The notes beneath the pieces are model-generated. The model worked only from the letters and a program-made list of their open reading frames with translations, was not told the origin of the DNA and did not search any database. The translations under genes and the position numbers were made by a program. 64,000 nucleotides of DNA from JARDZU01 sp963730285. GTDB lineage: Bacteria > Actinomycetota > Acidimicrobiia > Spongiisociales > ZC4RG35. The DNA lies in assembly GCA_963730285.1 (NCBI GenBank), contig CAVSQY010000007.1, positions 555,408 through 619,407 of the forward strand. Reading direction: 5' to 3'. Below, piece after piece: positions 1-7,784 of this stretch. The stretch's first letter is position 1, and every line of letters begins with the position of its first letter.

Positions 1-1
1 C

Positions 2-736
2 TTGTCGACCCACACTGGGACTCCGGTAGTGGCGACCTTCCACGCCGACCCAGGTCGCCTCGGCCGGTCTGTCTATCGCTTCATCGACGGTCTGTTGCCG
101 CGCTTGTTGGGCGACACCCGGATCATGACAGCCGTGAGTGAGACGGCCGCCTCTGTGCTGGCGGGCCGGACCAAACAAGTGGCCATCATCCCGAACGGGA
201 TCGACGTGCAATCGTTCGAGGGTGGGCGGGAGAGGATCCTCGGGCGGGTCAGCTTCCTTGGGCGCGATGAGCCGCGGAAGGGCCTCAACGTGTTGCTTGG
301 GGCATGGCCCTTTGTGAAGTCGGCCTTCCCGGACGCAGAGCTGCTGGTGATCGGGTCGGATCGTGACACCCCGGGCGTTCGCTGGATGGGGCGGGTCGAC
401 GAAGAGGTCAAGTGCGACATCCTCGCCTCGTCTTCGATCTTTGTCGCTCCACAGTTGGGCGGGGAGTCCTTCGGCATCGTCATCGCCGAGGCAATGGCGG
501 CAGGGGCGGCAGTCGTCGCGTCCGATCTGGTGCCCTTTCGCTCGGTGGGCGGAGATGCCATCAGATTCTTCGCCGCCGGTCGTCCGACCGCTCTGGCCGA
601 TGCAGTGATCGGGTTGCTTCGAGACCCTGAGGAATTGAGTCGGCTCAGCCAGCTAGGAGCGGCGCGAGCCAAGGCATTCGACTGGGAGGTGGTGGGGTCG
701 ATGTATCGAAGCGTCTATCTGAGGGCCATCACTTAG
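2..736 (+). CDS. GT4 glycosyltransferase, PimA-like (5' partial)
   Basis: This is the C-terminal part of a GT-B fold glycosyltransferase of family 4; the reading frame is open to the left edge, so the N-terminal domain lies outside the window. Visible signs are VAIIPNGID at the domain linker, FLGRDEPRKGLNVLL at the start of the nucleotide-sugar domain, and the acidic motif GGESFGIVIAEAMAAG that binds the donor phosphate. A mannosyltransferase of this kind (PimA, which adds the first mannose to phosphatidyl-inositol) often precedes pdxS in actinobacteria, so PimA is the likely role. Substrate specificity cannot be read from the fragment. Confidence 0.75.
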   Translation: MSTHTGTPVVATFHADPGRLGRSVYRFIDGLLPRLLGDTRIMTAVSETAASVLAGRTKQVAIIPNGIDVQSFEGGRERILGRVSFLGRDEPRKGLNVLLGAWPFVKSAFPDAELLVIGSDRDTPGVRWMGRVDEEVKCDILASSSIFVAPQLGGESFGIVIAEAMAAGAAVVASDLVPFRSVGGDAIRFFAAGRPTALADAVIGLLRDPEELSRLSQLGAARAKAFDWEVVGSMYRSVYLRAIT

Positions 737-755
737 GACTTCCTCGGCGGGGTTG

Positions 756-761
756 TACCAT
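756..761 (+). promoter_or_regulatory. -10-like hexamer TACCAT upstream of pdxS
   Basis: TACCAT fits the actinobacterial -10 pattern TAnnnT and lies 28 nt before the GTG start of pdxS, after the end of the glycosyltransferase. No convincing -35 box is visible, so this is a weak prediction. Confidence 0.3.
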
Positions 762-789
762 TGAGGTTTCCCAACTGGAGCCATGGAAC

Positions 790-1671
790 GTGGAAAAAGG
801 TACCGATCGGGTCAAACGAGGATTGGCCGAGATGCTCAAAGGCGGCGTCATCATGGATGTCGTCAACGCGGACGAGGCCAAGATCGCCGAAGAGGCCGGC
901 GCCGTCGCCGTCATGGCGCTGGAGCGAGTCCCTTCTGATATCCGCAAGGACGGTGGTGTAGCCCGGATGGCCGATCCCACCAAGATCGAAGAGATACAGG
1001 CCTCGGTGACCATTCCGGTGATGGCGAAGTGCCGTATCGGTCACTTTGCCGAGGCTGCGGTGCTGCAGGCGTTGGGTGTCGACTACATCGACGAGTCGGA
1101 GGTTCTGACGCCGGCCGATGAGGAGAACCACGTCGACAAGTGGTCGTTCACCACGCCGTTCGTCTGTGGTGCGAGGAACCTGGGCGAAGCTCTTCGGCGC
1201 ATCGGGGAGGGCGCCGCCATGATCCGGACAAAGGGTGAGGCAGGGACCGGGAACGTGGTGGAGGCGGTCCGCCACATGCGCACCGTCACCACCGAGCTTC
1301 GCTCCCTGACTCAGCTCGATGACTCGCAGCTGATGTCGGCAGCCCGTGATCATGCCGCCCCATACGAGCTGGTCAAAGAAGTCGCAGCCACCGGCAAGCT
1401 CCCAGTGGTCAACTTCGCCGCCGGCGGCATCGCCACACCCGCCGATGCCGCTCTGATGATGTCCTTGGGCGTCGATGGCGTCTTTGTCGGATCCGGGATA
1501 TTCAAGAGCTCCAGCCCGGAGGCGTACGCCCGAGCGATAGTCGAGGCGACGACCTTCTGGAATGAGCCTGAGGTGGTAGCCAAGGTGTCGCGAGGACTGG
1601 GTGAGGCCATGCCCGGAATCGCGTTGGAGACGCTGAAGGACTCGGAGCGCCTGGCCGGCCGGGGATGGTGA
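790..1671 (+). CDS. pdxS: Pyridoxal 5'-phosphate synthase subunit PdxS
   Basis: PdxS is the lyase subunit of the DXP-independent PLP synthase; it joins ribose 5-phosphate, glyceraldehyde 3-phosphate and ammonia supplied by PdxT. The 293-aa protein has the usual length and a near-invariant sequence: VKRGLAEMLKGGVIMDVV at the N terminus, the Schiff-base lysine K80 in VMAKCRIGHF, and the second lysine in the MIRTKGEAGTG loop. The GTG start at 790 leaves a normal short N terminus. pdxT follows after one base, so the two subunits are surely co-transcribed. Confidence 0.97.
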   Translation: MEKGTDRVKRGLAEMLKGGVIMDVVNADEAKIAEEAGAVAVMALERVPSDIRKDGGVARMADPTKIEEIQASVTIPVMAKCRIGHFAEAAVLQALGVDYIDESEVLTPADEENHVDKWSFTTPFVCGARNLGEALRRIGEGAAMIRTKGEAGTGNVVEAVRHMRTVTTELRSLTQLDDSQLMSAARDHAAPYELVKEVAATGKLPVVNFAAGGIATPADAALMMSLGVDGVFVGSGIFKSSSPEAYARAIVEATTFWNEPEVVAKVSRGLGEAMPGIALETLKDSERLAGRGW

Positions 1672-1672
1672 G

Positions 1673-2236
1673 ATGACCTCGGTTGGCGTCCTCGCCCTCC
1701 AAGGGGACGTCCGAGAGCACCTTGTCGTTCTCGAGTCATTGGGGGCCAGGGCGATCGAGATAAAGCGGCCGGAGCAGTTGGGCATGGTCGACGCCCTGGT
1801 GATCCCGGGAGGGGAGTCGACCACCATCGCGAAGATGGCCGTCCGGTTCGGTCTCATTGAGCCATTGCGCTCGGCGCTTTCCGACGGCATGCCTGCGTTT
1901 GGAACTTGTGCCGGGTTGATCTTCATGGGGAGCTCGGTGACCGACGGTGATCAGCCCCAGCTCGGGATCCTCGATGTCGTGGTGCGTCGAAACGCCTTTG
2001 GGCGGCAGAACGACTCGTTCGAGGCGGACCTCGACGTTTCCGGGCTCGATGCGCCGGTGCACGGTGTCTTCATTCGCGCTCCTTGGGTTGAGAAGGTGGG
2101 CTCGGAGGTGGAAGTACTCGCCGAGATCGACCATCATCCGGTGATGGTGCGCCAGGGCAATCTCCTTGCCTCGTCGTTCCACCCGGAGCTGACTGGTGAC
2201 GGGCGCGTTCACCAGATGCTTCTCGACTTGATTTGA
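1673..2236 (+). CDS. pdxT: Pyridoxal 5'-phosphate synthase glutaminase PdxT
   Basis: PdxT is the glutaminase partner of PdxS and channels ammonia to it. The 187-aa sequence shows the class I amidotransferase triad: nucleophile C79 in FGTCAGLI, and H170 and E172 in SFHPEL. The oxyanion loop PGGESTT is near residue 46. The gene starts one base after the pdxS stop and is followed 9 nt later by yebC. Confidence 0.97.
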   Translation: MTSVGVLALQGDVREHLVVLESLGARAIEIKRPEQLGMVDALVIPGGESTTIAKMAVRFGLIEPLRSALSDGMPAFGTCAGLIFMGSSVTDGDQPQLGILDVVVRRNAFGRQNDSFEADLDVSGLDAPVHGVFIRAPWVEKVGSEVEVLAEIDHHPVMVRQGNLLASSFHPELTGDGRVHQMLLDLI

Positions 2237-2245
2237 GGTAGTGCG

Positions 2246-2995
2246 ATGTCCGGCCACTCCAAGTGGGCAAACATCAAGCATCGAAAGGGCCGTCAAGATG
2301 CGGCCCGAGGCAAGCTGTTCGGAAAGCTGGCCAAGGCCATCGAGATCGCCGCCCGCGAGGGTGGAGGCAGTCTCGACTTCAATCCTGCCCTGGTAACTGC
2401 CGTTGACAAGGCGAAAGCCGCCTCCATGCCAAATGACAACATCGATCGGGCGATCAAACGAGGCACGGGTGAGGTCGAGGGAGCCATCTATGAGGAGATC
2501 TGGTACGAGGGCTACGGGCCCGGTGGGGTTGCCCTCTACGTGCAGATCCTCACCGACAATCGCAATCGGGCCGCCTCAGACGTGCGATCTACGTTCACCC
2601 GAAGTGGCGGGAATCTCGGTGAGCCCGGCTCGGTGGGTTACCTATTCAGCCAGAAGGGCCAGATCATGGCCAGGGGCCCGGAAGAGGAGGTCATGCTCAC
2701 TGCCCTCGATGCCGGAGCCGAGGACATACGCGAGGACGAGGAATCACTATTCGAAGTGGTAACCGTTCCCGGCGACTTGCAAGAGGTGAAGAAGGCCCTC
2801 GAGGCAGCCGGGATAGCGGTGGAGTCCGCGGACGTCACCCAACTGCCCTCCAGCACGGTCCCGGTGGGGGAGAGCGACGCCCGCAAGCTCTTTCGTCTCA
2901 TCGATGCCCTCGACGACCTGGATGATGTCCAGGCCGTCTTCTCCAATTACGACATCGACGACGATGTCATGGAAAGGGTGCTCGAAGAGGTCTGA
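2246..2995 (+). CDS. yebC: YebC/PmpR family protein
   Basis: The 249-aa protein begins with the family signature SGHSKWANIKHRKGRQDAAR and continues through the three-domain YebC core, for example NRAASDVRSTFTRSGGNLG. YebC proteins were long listed as transcriptional regulators; recent work assigns some of them a role on ribosomes stalled at proline-rich stretches. The position between pdxT and ruvC is the conserved actinobacterial arrangement and does not by itself point to a role in recombination. Confidence 0.95.
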   Translation: MSGHSKWANIKHRKGRQDAARGKLFGKLAKAIEIAAREGGGSLDFNPALVTAVDKAKAASMPNDNIDRAIKRGTGEVEGAIYEEIWYEGYGPGGVALYVQILTDNRNRAASDVRSTFTRSGGNLGEPGSVGYLFSQKGQIMARGPEEEVMLTALDAGAEDIREDEESLFEVVTVPGDLQEVKKALEAAGIAVESADVTQLPSSTVPVGESDARKLFRLIDALDDLDDVQAVFSNYDIDDDVMERVLEEV

Positions 2996-2998
2996 CGG

Positions 2999-3142
2999 TC
3001 AGACGGTCTTCCTACCGGCCATGCCCCCGTAGATCAGGACCACCACCGCGGCCACTCCCACTTCGATCAGCAACTTGACCCAATCGATCCCGTCCGTATC
3101 GCCAATCCCCAGGGATCGAGCGATGAAGTTCCTCTGTGGCAC
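2999..3142 (-). CDS. Possible 47-aa antisense membrane peptide
   Basis: In the 220-nt gap between yebC and ruvC the minus strand carries a short frame with a GTG start. Its C-terminal half is a clear hydrophobic segment, LLIEVGVAAVVVLIYGGMAG, followed by the basic tail RKTV. This faintly recalls the last helix of GlsB/YeaQ-type small membrane proteins. An in-frame stop lies a few codons upstream, and GGAA directly touches the start codon, so there is no well-spaced ribosome site. It may be a decayed remnant or chance. Confidence 0.2.
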   Translation of the reverse strand: MPQRNFIARSLGIGDTDGIDWVKLLIEVGVAAVVVLIYGGMAGRKTV

Positions 3143-3199
3143 TTCCGGGCGCAGGCCGCCTCAGGCCCGAGATGCCTTCGATTCGTGTCCCCGAGCGCC

Positions 3200-3205
3200 T
3201 AATCT
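3200..3205 (+). promoter_or_regulatory. Leaderless -10 hexamer TAATCT for ruvC
   Basis: TAATCT ends 10 nt before the ruvC ATG at 3216, and no Shine-Dalgarno sequence lies between, so the transcript would begin at or next to the start codon. Confidence 0.45.
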
Positions 3206-3215
3206 GCCCAAACAT

Positions 3216-3698
3216 ATGTTCGTCTTGGGTATCGATCCCGGTCTGTCGGTCACCGGATACGGCTTGGTGGAGAGCGGCCATCCACCCCGAGCCCATTTGG
3301 CCGGGGTGATCCGCACGGAACCGTCTGCACCGATGGCGGTCAGGCTCGCTGAGTTGTACAACGGTCTCATGCAAGTGATAGCCGAATCCAACCCGAACGA
3401 GGTGGCTCTCGAAACCGTCTTCACCAACCGAAACCTCCAGACTGCGATATCGGTCGGCCGGGCCTCGGGCGTCGCGATCCTGGCGGCCGCGCAGGCCGGC
3501 CTTCCGGTGTCCGAATATGTGCCCACTGCAGTCAAATCGGCGATAACCGGCGACGGCTCCGCGTCCAAGCGTCAGATACAGGAGATGGTCGCCCGTCTGC
3601 TGCATCTCGATCAGCCCCCCAAACCGGCAGACGCGGCCGACGCTCTGGCCATAGCTCTCTGCCACCTCAGGGTCGCACCACTCGAGGCGGCGAGATGA
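3216..3698 (+). CDS. ruvC: Crossover junction endodeoxyribonuclease RuvC
   Basis: RuvC cuts Holliday junctions after RuvAB migration. The ATG at 3216 gives a 160-aa protein starting MFVLGIDPGLSVTGYG; the frame is open further upstream, but the homology begins here and a -10-like hexamer sits just before. The four acidic catalytic residues appear as D7, E66 (VALETVF), D139 and D142 (PADAADALAIALCH). The end overlaps the start of ruvA in an ATGA junction, giving the usual ruvC-ruvA-ruvB operon. Confidence 0.95.
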   Translation: MFVLGIDPGLSVTGYGLVESGHPPRAHLAGVIRTEPSAPMAVRLAELYNGLMQVIAESNPNEVALETVFTNRNLQTAISVGRASGVAILAAAQAGLPVSEYVPTAVKSAITGDGSASKRQIQEMVARLLHLDQPPKPADAADALAIALCHLRVAPLEAAR

Positions 3699-4264
3699 TC
3701 GGGCGACTGCGGGGGGTCTTGGTGGCTCGGCGTGGCGAGATCGTGTGTGTGGAAGTCGGCGGCGTGGGATACGAGATCACCATGACTCCGCGCGGCCTGA
3801 CCGGGCTTCCCGGCATCGGTGAGGAAGTGGTCATCCACACCCACACCTTGGTGCGCGAGGACGAATTGAGCCTCTATGGGTTTGGCTCGGAGCCTGATCG
3901 TGATCTGTTTCGGGTGCTACTCGGCGCAGCGGGTGTCGGTCCCAAGCTGGCCATGGCGATCTCCGGGACCATGACACACGACGAGATCGTTAGAGCCATC
4001 GTCACAGAGGACTCCGACGCATTGACCGTGGTGTCCGGCGTGGGTAAACGAGGCGCACAGCGGATCGTGCTCGAGTTGGCCCCGAAGTTGTCGGGGATCG
4101 ATCCAGAGCTGACCGGGTCGTCCTCGACTGTCACCGTGAGACAAGCCTTGGAAGGGTTGGGGTACTCGGCCGAGGAAATCAACGCGGTGATGGGTGAGCT
4201 CGACCCCGCTTCGACGATCGAGGTCCAGATCAAGACTGCATTGAAGGCGTTGGGGCGGAGGTAG
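3695..4264 (+). CDS. ruvA: Holliday junction DNA helicase subunit RuvA
   Basis: RuvA binds four-way junctions and loads RuvB. The 189-aa sequence starts MIGRLRGVLVARRGEIVC (OB-fold domain I), carries the helix-hairpin-helix region with GVGPKLAMAISG and SGVGKRGAQRIVLEL in domain II, and ends with the small domain III (VRQALEGLGYSAEEINAVM) that contacts RuvB. It overlaps ruvC by four bases and is followed two bases later by ruvB. Confidence 0.96.
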   Translation: MIGRLRGVLVARRGEIVCVEVGGVGYEITMTPRGLTGLPGIGEEVVIHTHTLVREDELSLYGFGSEPDRDLFRVLLGAAGVGPKLAMAISGTMTHDEIVRAIVTEDSDALTVVSGVGKRGAQRIVLELAPKLSGIDPELTGSSSTVTVRQALEGLGYSAEEINAVMGELDPASTIEVQIKTALKALGRR

Positions 4265-4266
4265 AT

Positions 4267-5280
4267 TTGAGAGAGGACAGCTTGCTCAGCCCCGGCCTTG
4301 AGAACGACGAGGAGATCTCACTCCGTCCCAAGCGGCTGGACGACTTCGTCGGTCAGGACCGAGTTCGCAACCGGCTGCGTATCTCCCTTGAAGCCGCCAT
4401 GAAAGAGAGCCGGCCCCTCGATCACGTCCTCTTTTCGGGGCCGCCAGGTCTGGGCAAGACCACACTCGCCGGAGTGATCGCCCACGAGTTGGATGTGAAG
4501 ATGCGGATCACCTCAGGACCGGCTCTCGATCGCCCCGGTGACCTGGCCTCGATACTCTCCAACCTCGATCCGGGCGATGTGTTCTTCATTGACGAGATCC
4601 ACCGCCTTCCACGAGCGGTGGAGGAGGTGCTCTACCCGGCCATGGAGGACTTCCAATTGGACATCGTCCTAGGGAAAGGCCCCACTGCGCAGTCGATCCG
4701 CCTCGATCTTCCTCGGTTCACCCTGGTGGGCGCAACCACCCGCAAAGGGACGGTGACCGCGCCGTTGCGTGACCGCTTCGGCATCGAGGAGAAACTCGAT
4801 TACTACGAGCCCGACGAACTGGCGCACATAATCAAGAGATCCGCCTCGATCATCGACGTGGAGATCTCTGACGACGCAGCTGAGATCCTGGCCCATCGAA
4901 GCCGGTCGACCCCCCGGATCGCCAATCGACTCCTCGCCAGAGTCCGGGACTATGCCGTAGCCCGAGCCTCTGGTTTCATCGATCCCGAGATCGCCGATCT
5001 CGCCTTGGAGGTTTTCGAGGTCGACGAGCGAGGGCTCGACAAGGTCGACCGGTCGATTTTGGAGAGCATCATCCATCGTTTCGACGGAGGCCCTGTCGGT
5101 CTCTCCACACTGGCGATAGCCGTGGGCGAGGAACCGGAGACCGTAGAAGATGCCTATGAGCCCTTCCTGCTCCAGTCCGGGCTGTTGAAGAGGACCCCGA
5201 GAGGCCGCATCGCGACCCTTCTGGCCTATCAGCACCTCGGGGTCGAGCCGCGTGGAGATAGCCAAGGCAGCCTGCTCTAG
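4267..5280 (+). CDS. ruvB: Holliday junction DNA helicase motor RuvB
   Basis: RuvB is the AAA+ ring motor of branch migration. The start is TTG at 4267, two bases after ruvA. The 337-aa protein shows LRPKRLDDFVGQ near the N terminus, Walker A GPPGLGKT at 58-65, Walker B DEIH, sensor 1 at GATTRKG, the arginine-finger region LRDRFGIEEKLDYY, and a C-terminal winged-helix domain with TPRGR. Its TAG stop overlaps the putative -10 element of queA. Confidence 0.97.
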   Translation: MREDSLLSPGLENDEEISLRPKRLDDFVGQDRVRNRLRISLEAAMKESRPLDHVLFSGPPGLGKTTLAGVIAHELDVKMRITSGPALDRPGDLASILSNLDPGDVFFIDEIHRLPRAVEEVLYPAMEDFQLDIVLGKGPTAQSIRLDLPRFTLVGATTRKGTVTAPLRDRFGIEEKLDYYEPDELAHIIKRSASIIDVEISDDAAEILAHRSRSTPRIANRLLARVRDYAVARASGFIDPEIADLALEVFEVDERGLDKVDRSILESIIHRFDGGPVGLSTLAIAVGEEPETVEDAYEPFLLQSGLLKRTPRGRIATLLAYQHLGVEPRGDSQGSLL

Positions 5281-5283
5281 CCT
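5278..5283 (+). promoter_or_regulatory. Leaderless -10 hexamer TAGCCT for queA
   Basis: The ruvB stop codon TAG supplies the first three bases. The hexamer ends 9 nt before the queA ATG and no ribosome site lies between. Confidence 0.4.
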
Positions 5284-5292
5284 CCACCCTCG

Positions 5293-6321
5293 ATGCGAGT
5301 CGATCAATTCAACTACCCACTCCCGGAATCCTCTATCGCCCAGGAGGCGATAGAGCCGCGACATGGGTCACGGCTCCTCGACACGAGGGACATGTCTGAC
5401 CACCGTTTCCTCGAACTTCCTGGTCGGCTCCGTCCGGGCGACCTTGTGGTGGTCAATGAGACCCGGGTCAGGGCCGCCAGGCTTCGTGGCCATCGCGCCG
5501 AGACCGGGGGAGACGTCGAGCTGCTCGTGCTCGGACGTCGGGAGGACGGATTGTGGGAGGCGCTGGCACGGCCGGCCCGTCGTCTCAGGCCAGGGGTGGC
5601 CATCGATTTCGATCAGTTGCGGGCAGTGGTCCGGTCCGAGCCGGCGCTAGGAGTCGTGCAGGTCGAGCTCATTGGGGCGGATGACGTGGAAAGGGTGATC
5701 GAAGCGACAGGTGAGGTCCCCCTTCCGCCCTACTTCACGGGACATCTCGACGACGCTTCCCGTTACCAGACGATGTTCGCTCGCGCGACTGGCTCCGCCG
5801 CCGCCCCCACTGCAGGTCTCCACTTCACCCCGGAGGTAGTGAAAGGCCTGAACGGCATCGGCATTGGCATCGCATCGGTTGATCTTCATGTGGGTATCGA
5901 CACCTTTCGACCCATCCAGGTCGCCGAAATCGAAGAGCACGAGATGCACCGGGAATGGTGCTCGATCTCCGAAGAGACCGCCCGGCAGATAAGGGCAGTC
6001 CGCCGCGATGGCGGGCGTGTGGTGGCGATCGGCACCACGGTGGTCAGGACGCTGGAGTCCTTTGCCCTCGATGATGGCACCGTTTCACCGGGTGAGATGG
6101 AGACCGGCCTGTTTCTGACCCCGGGCGCCCGGTTTCGGGTGGTGGACGTCATGGTGACCAACTTTCATGTTCCCGGCTCGACTCTGGTCGTGCTGGTCGC
6201 CGCATTCATGGGCGGCCGGTGGCGCAAGGCCTACCAGACCGCGCTGGAGCGGGGCTATCGGTTCCTCTCATTTGGTGATGCCATGCTCGCCGAGCGCCAC
6301 CAACCAGAAGAAACCCCATGA
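5293..6321 (+). CDS. queA: tRNA preQ1(34) S-adenosylmethionine ribosyltransferase-isomerase QueA
   Basis: QueA transfers and isomerises the ribose of SAM onto preQ1 in tRNA, making epoxyqueuosine. The 342-aa sequence is collinear with the family: FNYPLPESSIAQ at the N terminus, VNETRVRAARLRG, then GSAAAPTAGLHFTPE, VDLHVGIDTFRPI and TNFHVPGSTLVVLVAAFMG. It overlaps tgt by four bases, so two consecutive queuosine steps are coupled. Confidence 0.96.
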   Translation: MRVDQFNYPLPESSIAQEAIEPRHGSRLLDTRDMSDHRFLELPGRLRPGDLVVVNETRVRAARLRGHRAETGGDVELLVLGRREDGLWEALARPARRLRPGVAIDFDQLRAVVRSEPALGVVQVELIGADDVERVIEATGEVPLPPYFTGHLDDASRYQTMFARATGSAAAPTAGLHFTPEVVKGLNGIGIGIASVDLHVGIDTFRPIQVAEIEEHEMHREWCSISEETARQIRAVRRDGGRVVAIGTTVVRTLESFALDDGTVSPGEMETGLFLTPGARFRVVDVMVTNFHVPGSTLVVLVAAFMGGRWRKAYQTALERGYRFLSFGDAMLAERHQPEETP

Positions 6322-7427
6322 CGGCGGTCACCTGGTCAGAGGAGGCAACTGATGGCGATGCCCGCGCCGGCTGGCTCGACACACCACATGGCAGGGTTGC
6401 CACCCCGGCCTTCATGCCGGTGGGCACACGGGCGGCGGTCAAGGCGATGGACGCAAGGGATCTCGAGTCGGTTGGCGCGGAGATGATCCTTTCCAATGCA
6501 TACCACCTCATGCTGAGGCCAGGGTCCGAATTGGTAGCCGATCTCGGGGGCCTCCATGAGCTCATGTCATGGCCCCACCCCATCCTCACCGACTCAGGGG
6601 GGTTCCAGATCTTTTCTCTCGAACCGGATATCGAAGAGGATGGCGCCCGCTTCCGTTCTATCTACGACGGCTCAACGGTGCGATTGACTCCAGAGGATGC
6701 GATGAGGATCCAAGAGCAGTTGGGTCCCGACATCGCCATGGCCCTAGATGTGTGCGTCGGTCTTCCCGCTCCTATCGAGTTGGTGAAAGCCGAGATGGAG
6801 AGGACCTTGCGTTGGGCCGAGCGATGCCTCAGGGCCCACACCAGGGAGGACCAATCACTGTTCGGGATCGTTCAGGGTGGTGTGGACGCCGACCTGCGCT
6901 CACAGAGTGCAAGGGCCACGGCCGACATGGGCTTCGCTGGATTCGGGATCGGTGGCCTCTCGGTTGGGGAGAGCCCCGAGGAGAGGGACCGAGCGCTGCT
7001 GGCGACCATGGCCGAGCTCCCGGCTGACAAGCCCAGGTATGTGATGGGCCTCGGTGACGCAACCGGTCTCCTCGAGGCCGTCGCTTGTGGCGCCGACATG
7101 TTCGATTGCGTGCTTCCGACCAGGCTGGCCCGTCATGGAAAGGCGCTGACTCGGGGCGGCGACTTCAATCTCAAGAACGCGCGATTCGAACGCGACCAGT
7201 CACCGATCGACCCTGACTGCAAGTGTCACACTTGCGCCAACTACTCACGGGCCTATCTCAGGCATCTGGTGAGGATGAAAGAGCTTTCGGCTCATCGTCT
7301 TCTCTCGATCCACAACCTTCGGCACACTCTCGATCTGATGGCCGACGCCCGTCGCGCCATCGTGGCCGGGCGTTTTCACTCCCTACTCTCCGAGGTCCGA
7401 GAAGGCCGCAAGCGGGGTTCGCTCTAG
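6318..7427 (+). CDS. tgt: tRNA-guanine transglycosylase Tgt
   Basis: Tgt exchanges guanine 34 of GUN-anticodon tRNAs for preQ1, the step before QueA. The 369-aa protein has the nucleophile and acid regions DSGGFQIFSL and FDCVLPTRLARHGKALT, and the zinc site CKCHTCANYSRAYLRHL with a downstream histidine in the region around LLSIHNL. The ATG lies inside the end of queA. No preQ1 synthesis genes are in view, so the precursor must come from genes elsewhere or from uptake. Confidence 0.96.
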   Translation: MTAVTWSEEATDGDARAGWLDTPHGRVATPAFMPVGTRAAVKAMDARDLESVGAEMILSNAYHLMLRPGSELVADLGGLHELMSWPHPILTDSGGFQIFSLEPDIEEDGARFRSIYDGSTVRLTPEDAMRIQEQLGPDIAMALDVCVGLPAPIELVKAEMERTLRWAERCLRAHTREDQSLFGIVQGGVDADLRSQSARATADMGFAGFGIGGLSVGESPEERDRALLATMAELPADKPRYVMGLGDATGLLEAVACGADMFDCVLPTRLARHGKALTRGGDFNLKNARFERDQSPIDPDCKCHTCANYSRAYLRHLVRMKELSAHRLLSIHNLRHTLDLMADARRAIVAGRFHSLLSEVREGRKRGSL

Positions 7428-7480
7428 TCACCGACAATGCCTAACCTCGTTCGGTCTACGTCATTGTCTTGGAGGACCCC

Positions 7481-7783
7481 TTGTTTCAGGTTGTCTTGGC
7501 CCAGGAGAGCTCGGGAGCGAGCCCGCTGCCGTCGCTCATCTTTCTGGGCCTCATGGTCGCTGTATTCTGGCTCTTCATCATCAGGCCACAACGTCAGCGG
7601 GCCAAAAAGCAACAGGCCCTTTCGTCGTCACTCTCGGTCGGGCAGCAAGTGAGGACGATCGGTGGCATCCAAGGCGTCGTTGTCTCCGTCGACGAGAACG
7701 ATGTGGTGCTACGCATCGAAGAGGGCAAGATCCGCGTCACACGGCGTGCGATTGGCTCATTGATCGGGGGAGACGAGTCCTGA
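7481..7783 (+). CDS. yajC: Preprotein translocase subunit YajC
   Basis: YajC is the small accessory protein of the SecDF complex. With a TTG start at 7481 (GGAGGA at 7471-7476 is well placed for it) the protein has 100 aa. A TTG at 7469 in the same frame would add four residues but lies in front of that site. There is one N-terminal membrane helix, LIFLGLMVAVFWLFIIRPQR, followed by the cytoplasmic YajC domain with VGQQVRTIGGIQGVVVSVD. secD follows after one base. Confidence 0.9.
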   Translation: MFQVVLAQESSGASPLPSLIFLGLMVAVFWLFIIRPQRQRAKKQQALSSSLSVGQQVRTIGGIQGVVVSVDENDVVLRIEEGKIRVTRRAIGSLIGGDES

Positions 7784-7784
7784 T

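Noticed and set aside
733..1926. 397-codon open frame on the minus strand opposite pdxS
   Set aside because: pdxS and the start of pdxT on the other strand are unmistakable. Long antisense frames are expected from the GC-rich third positions of real genes.
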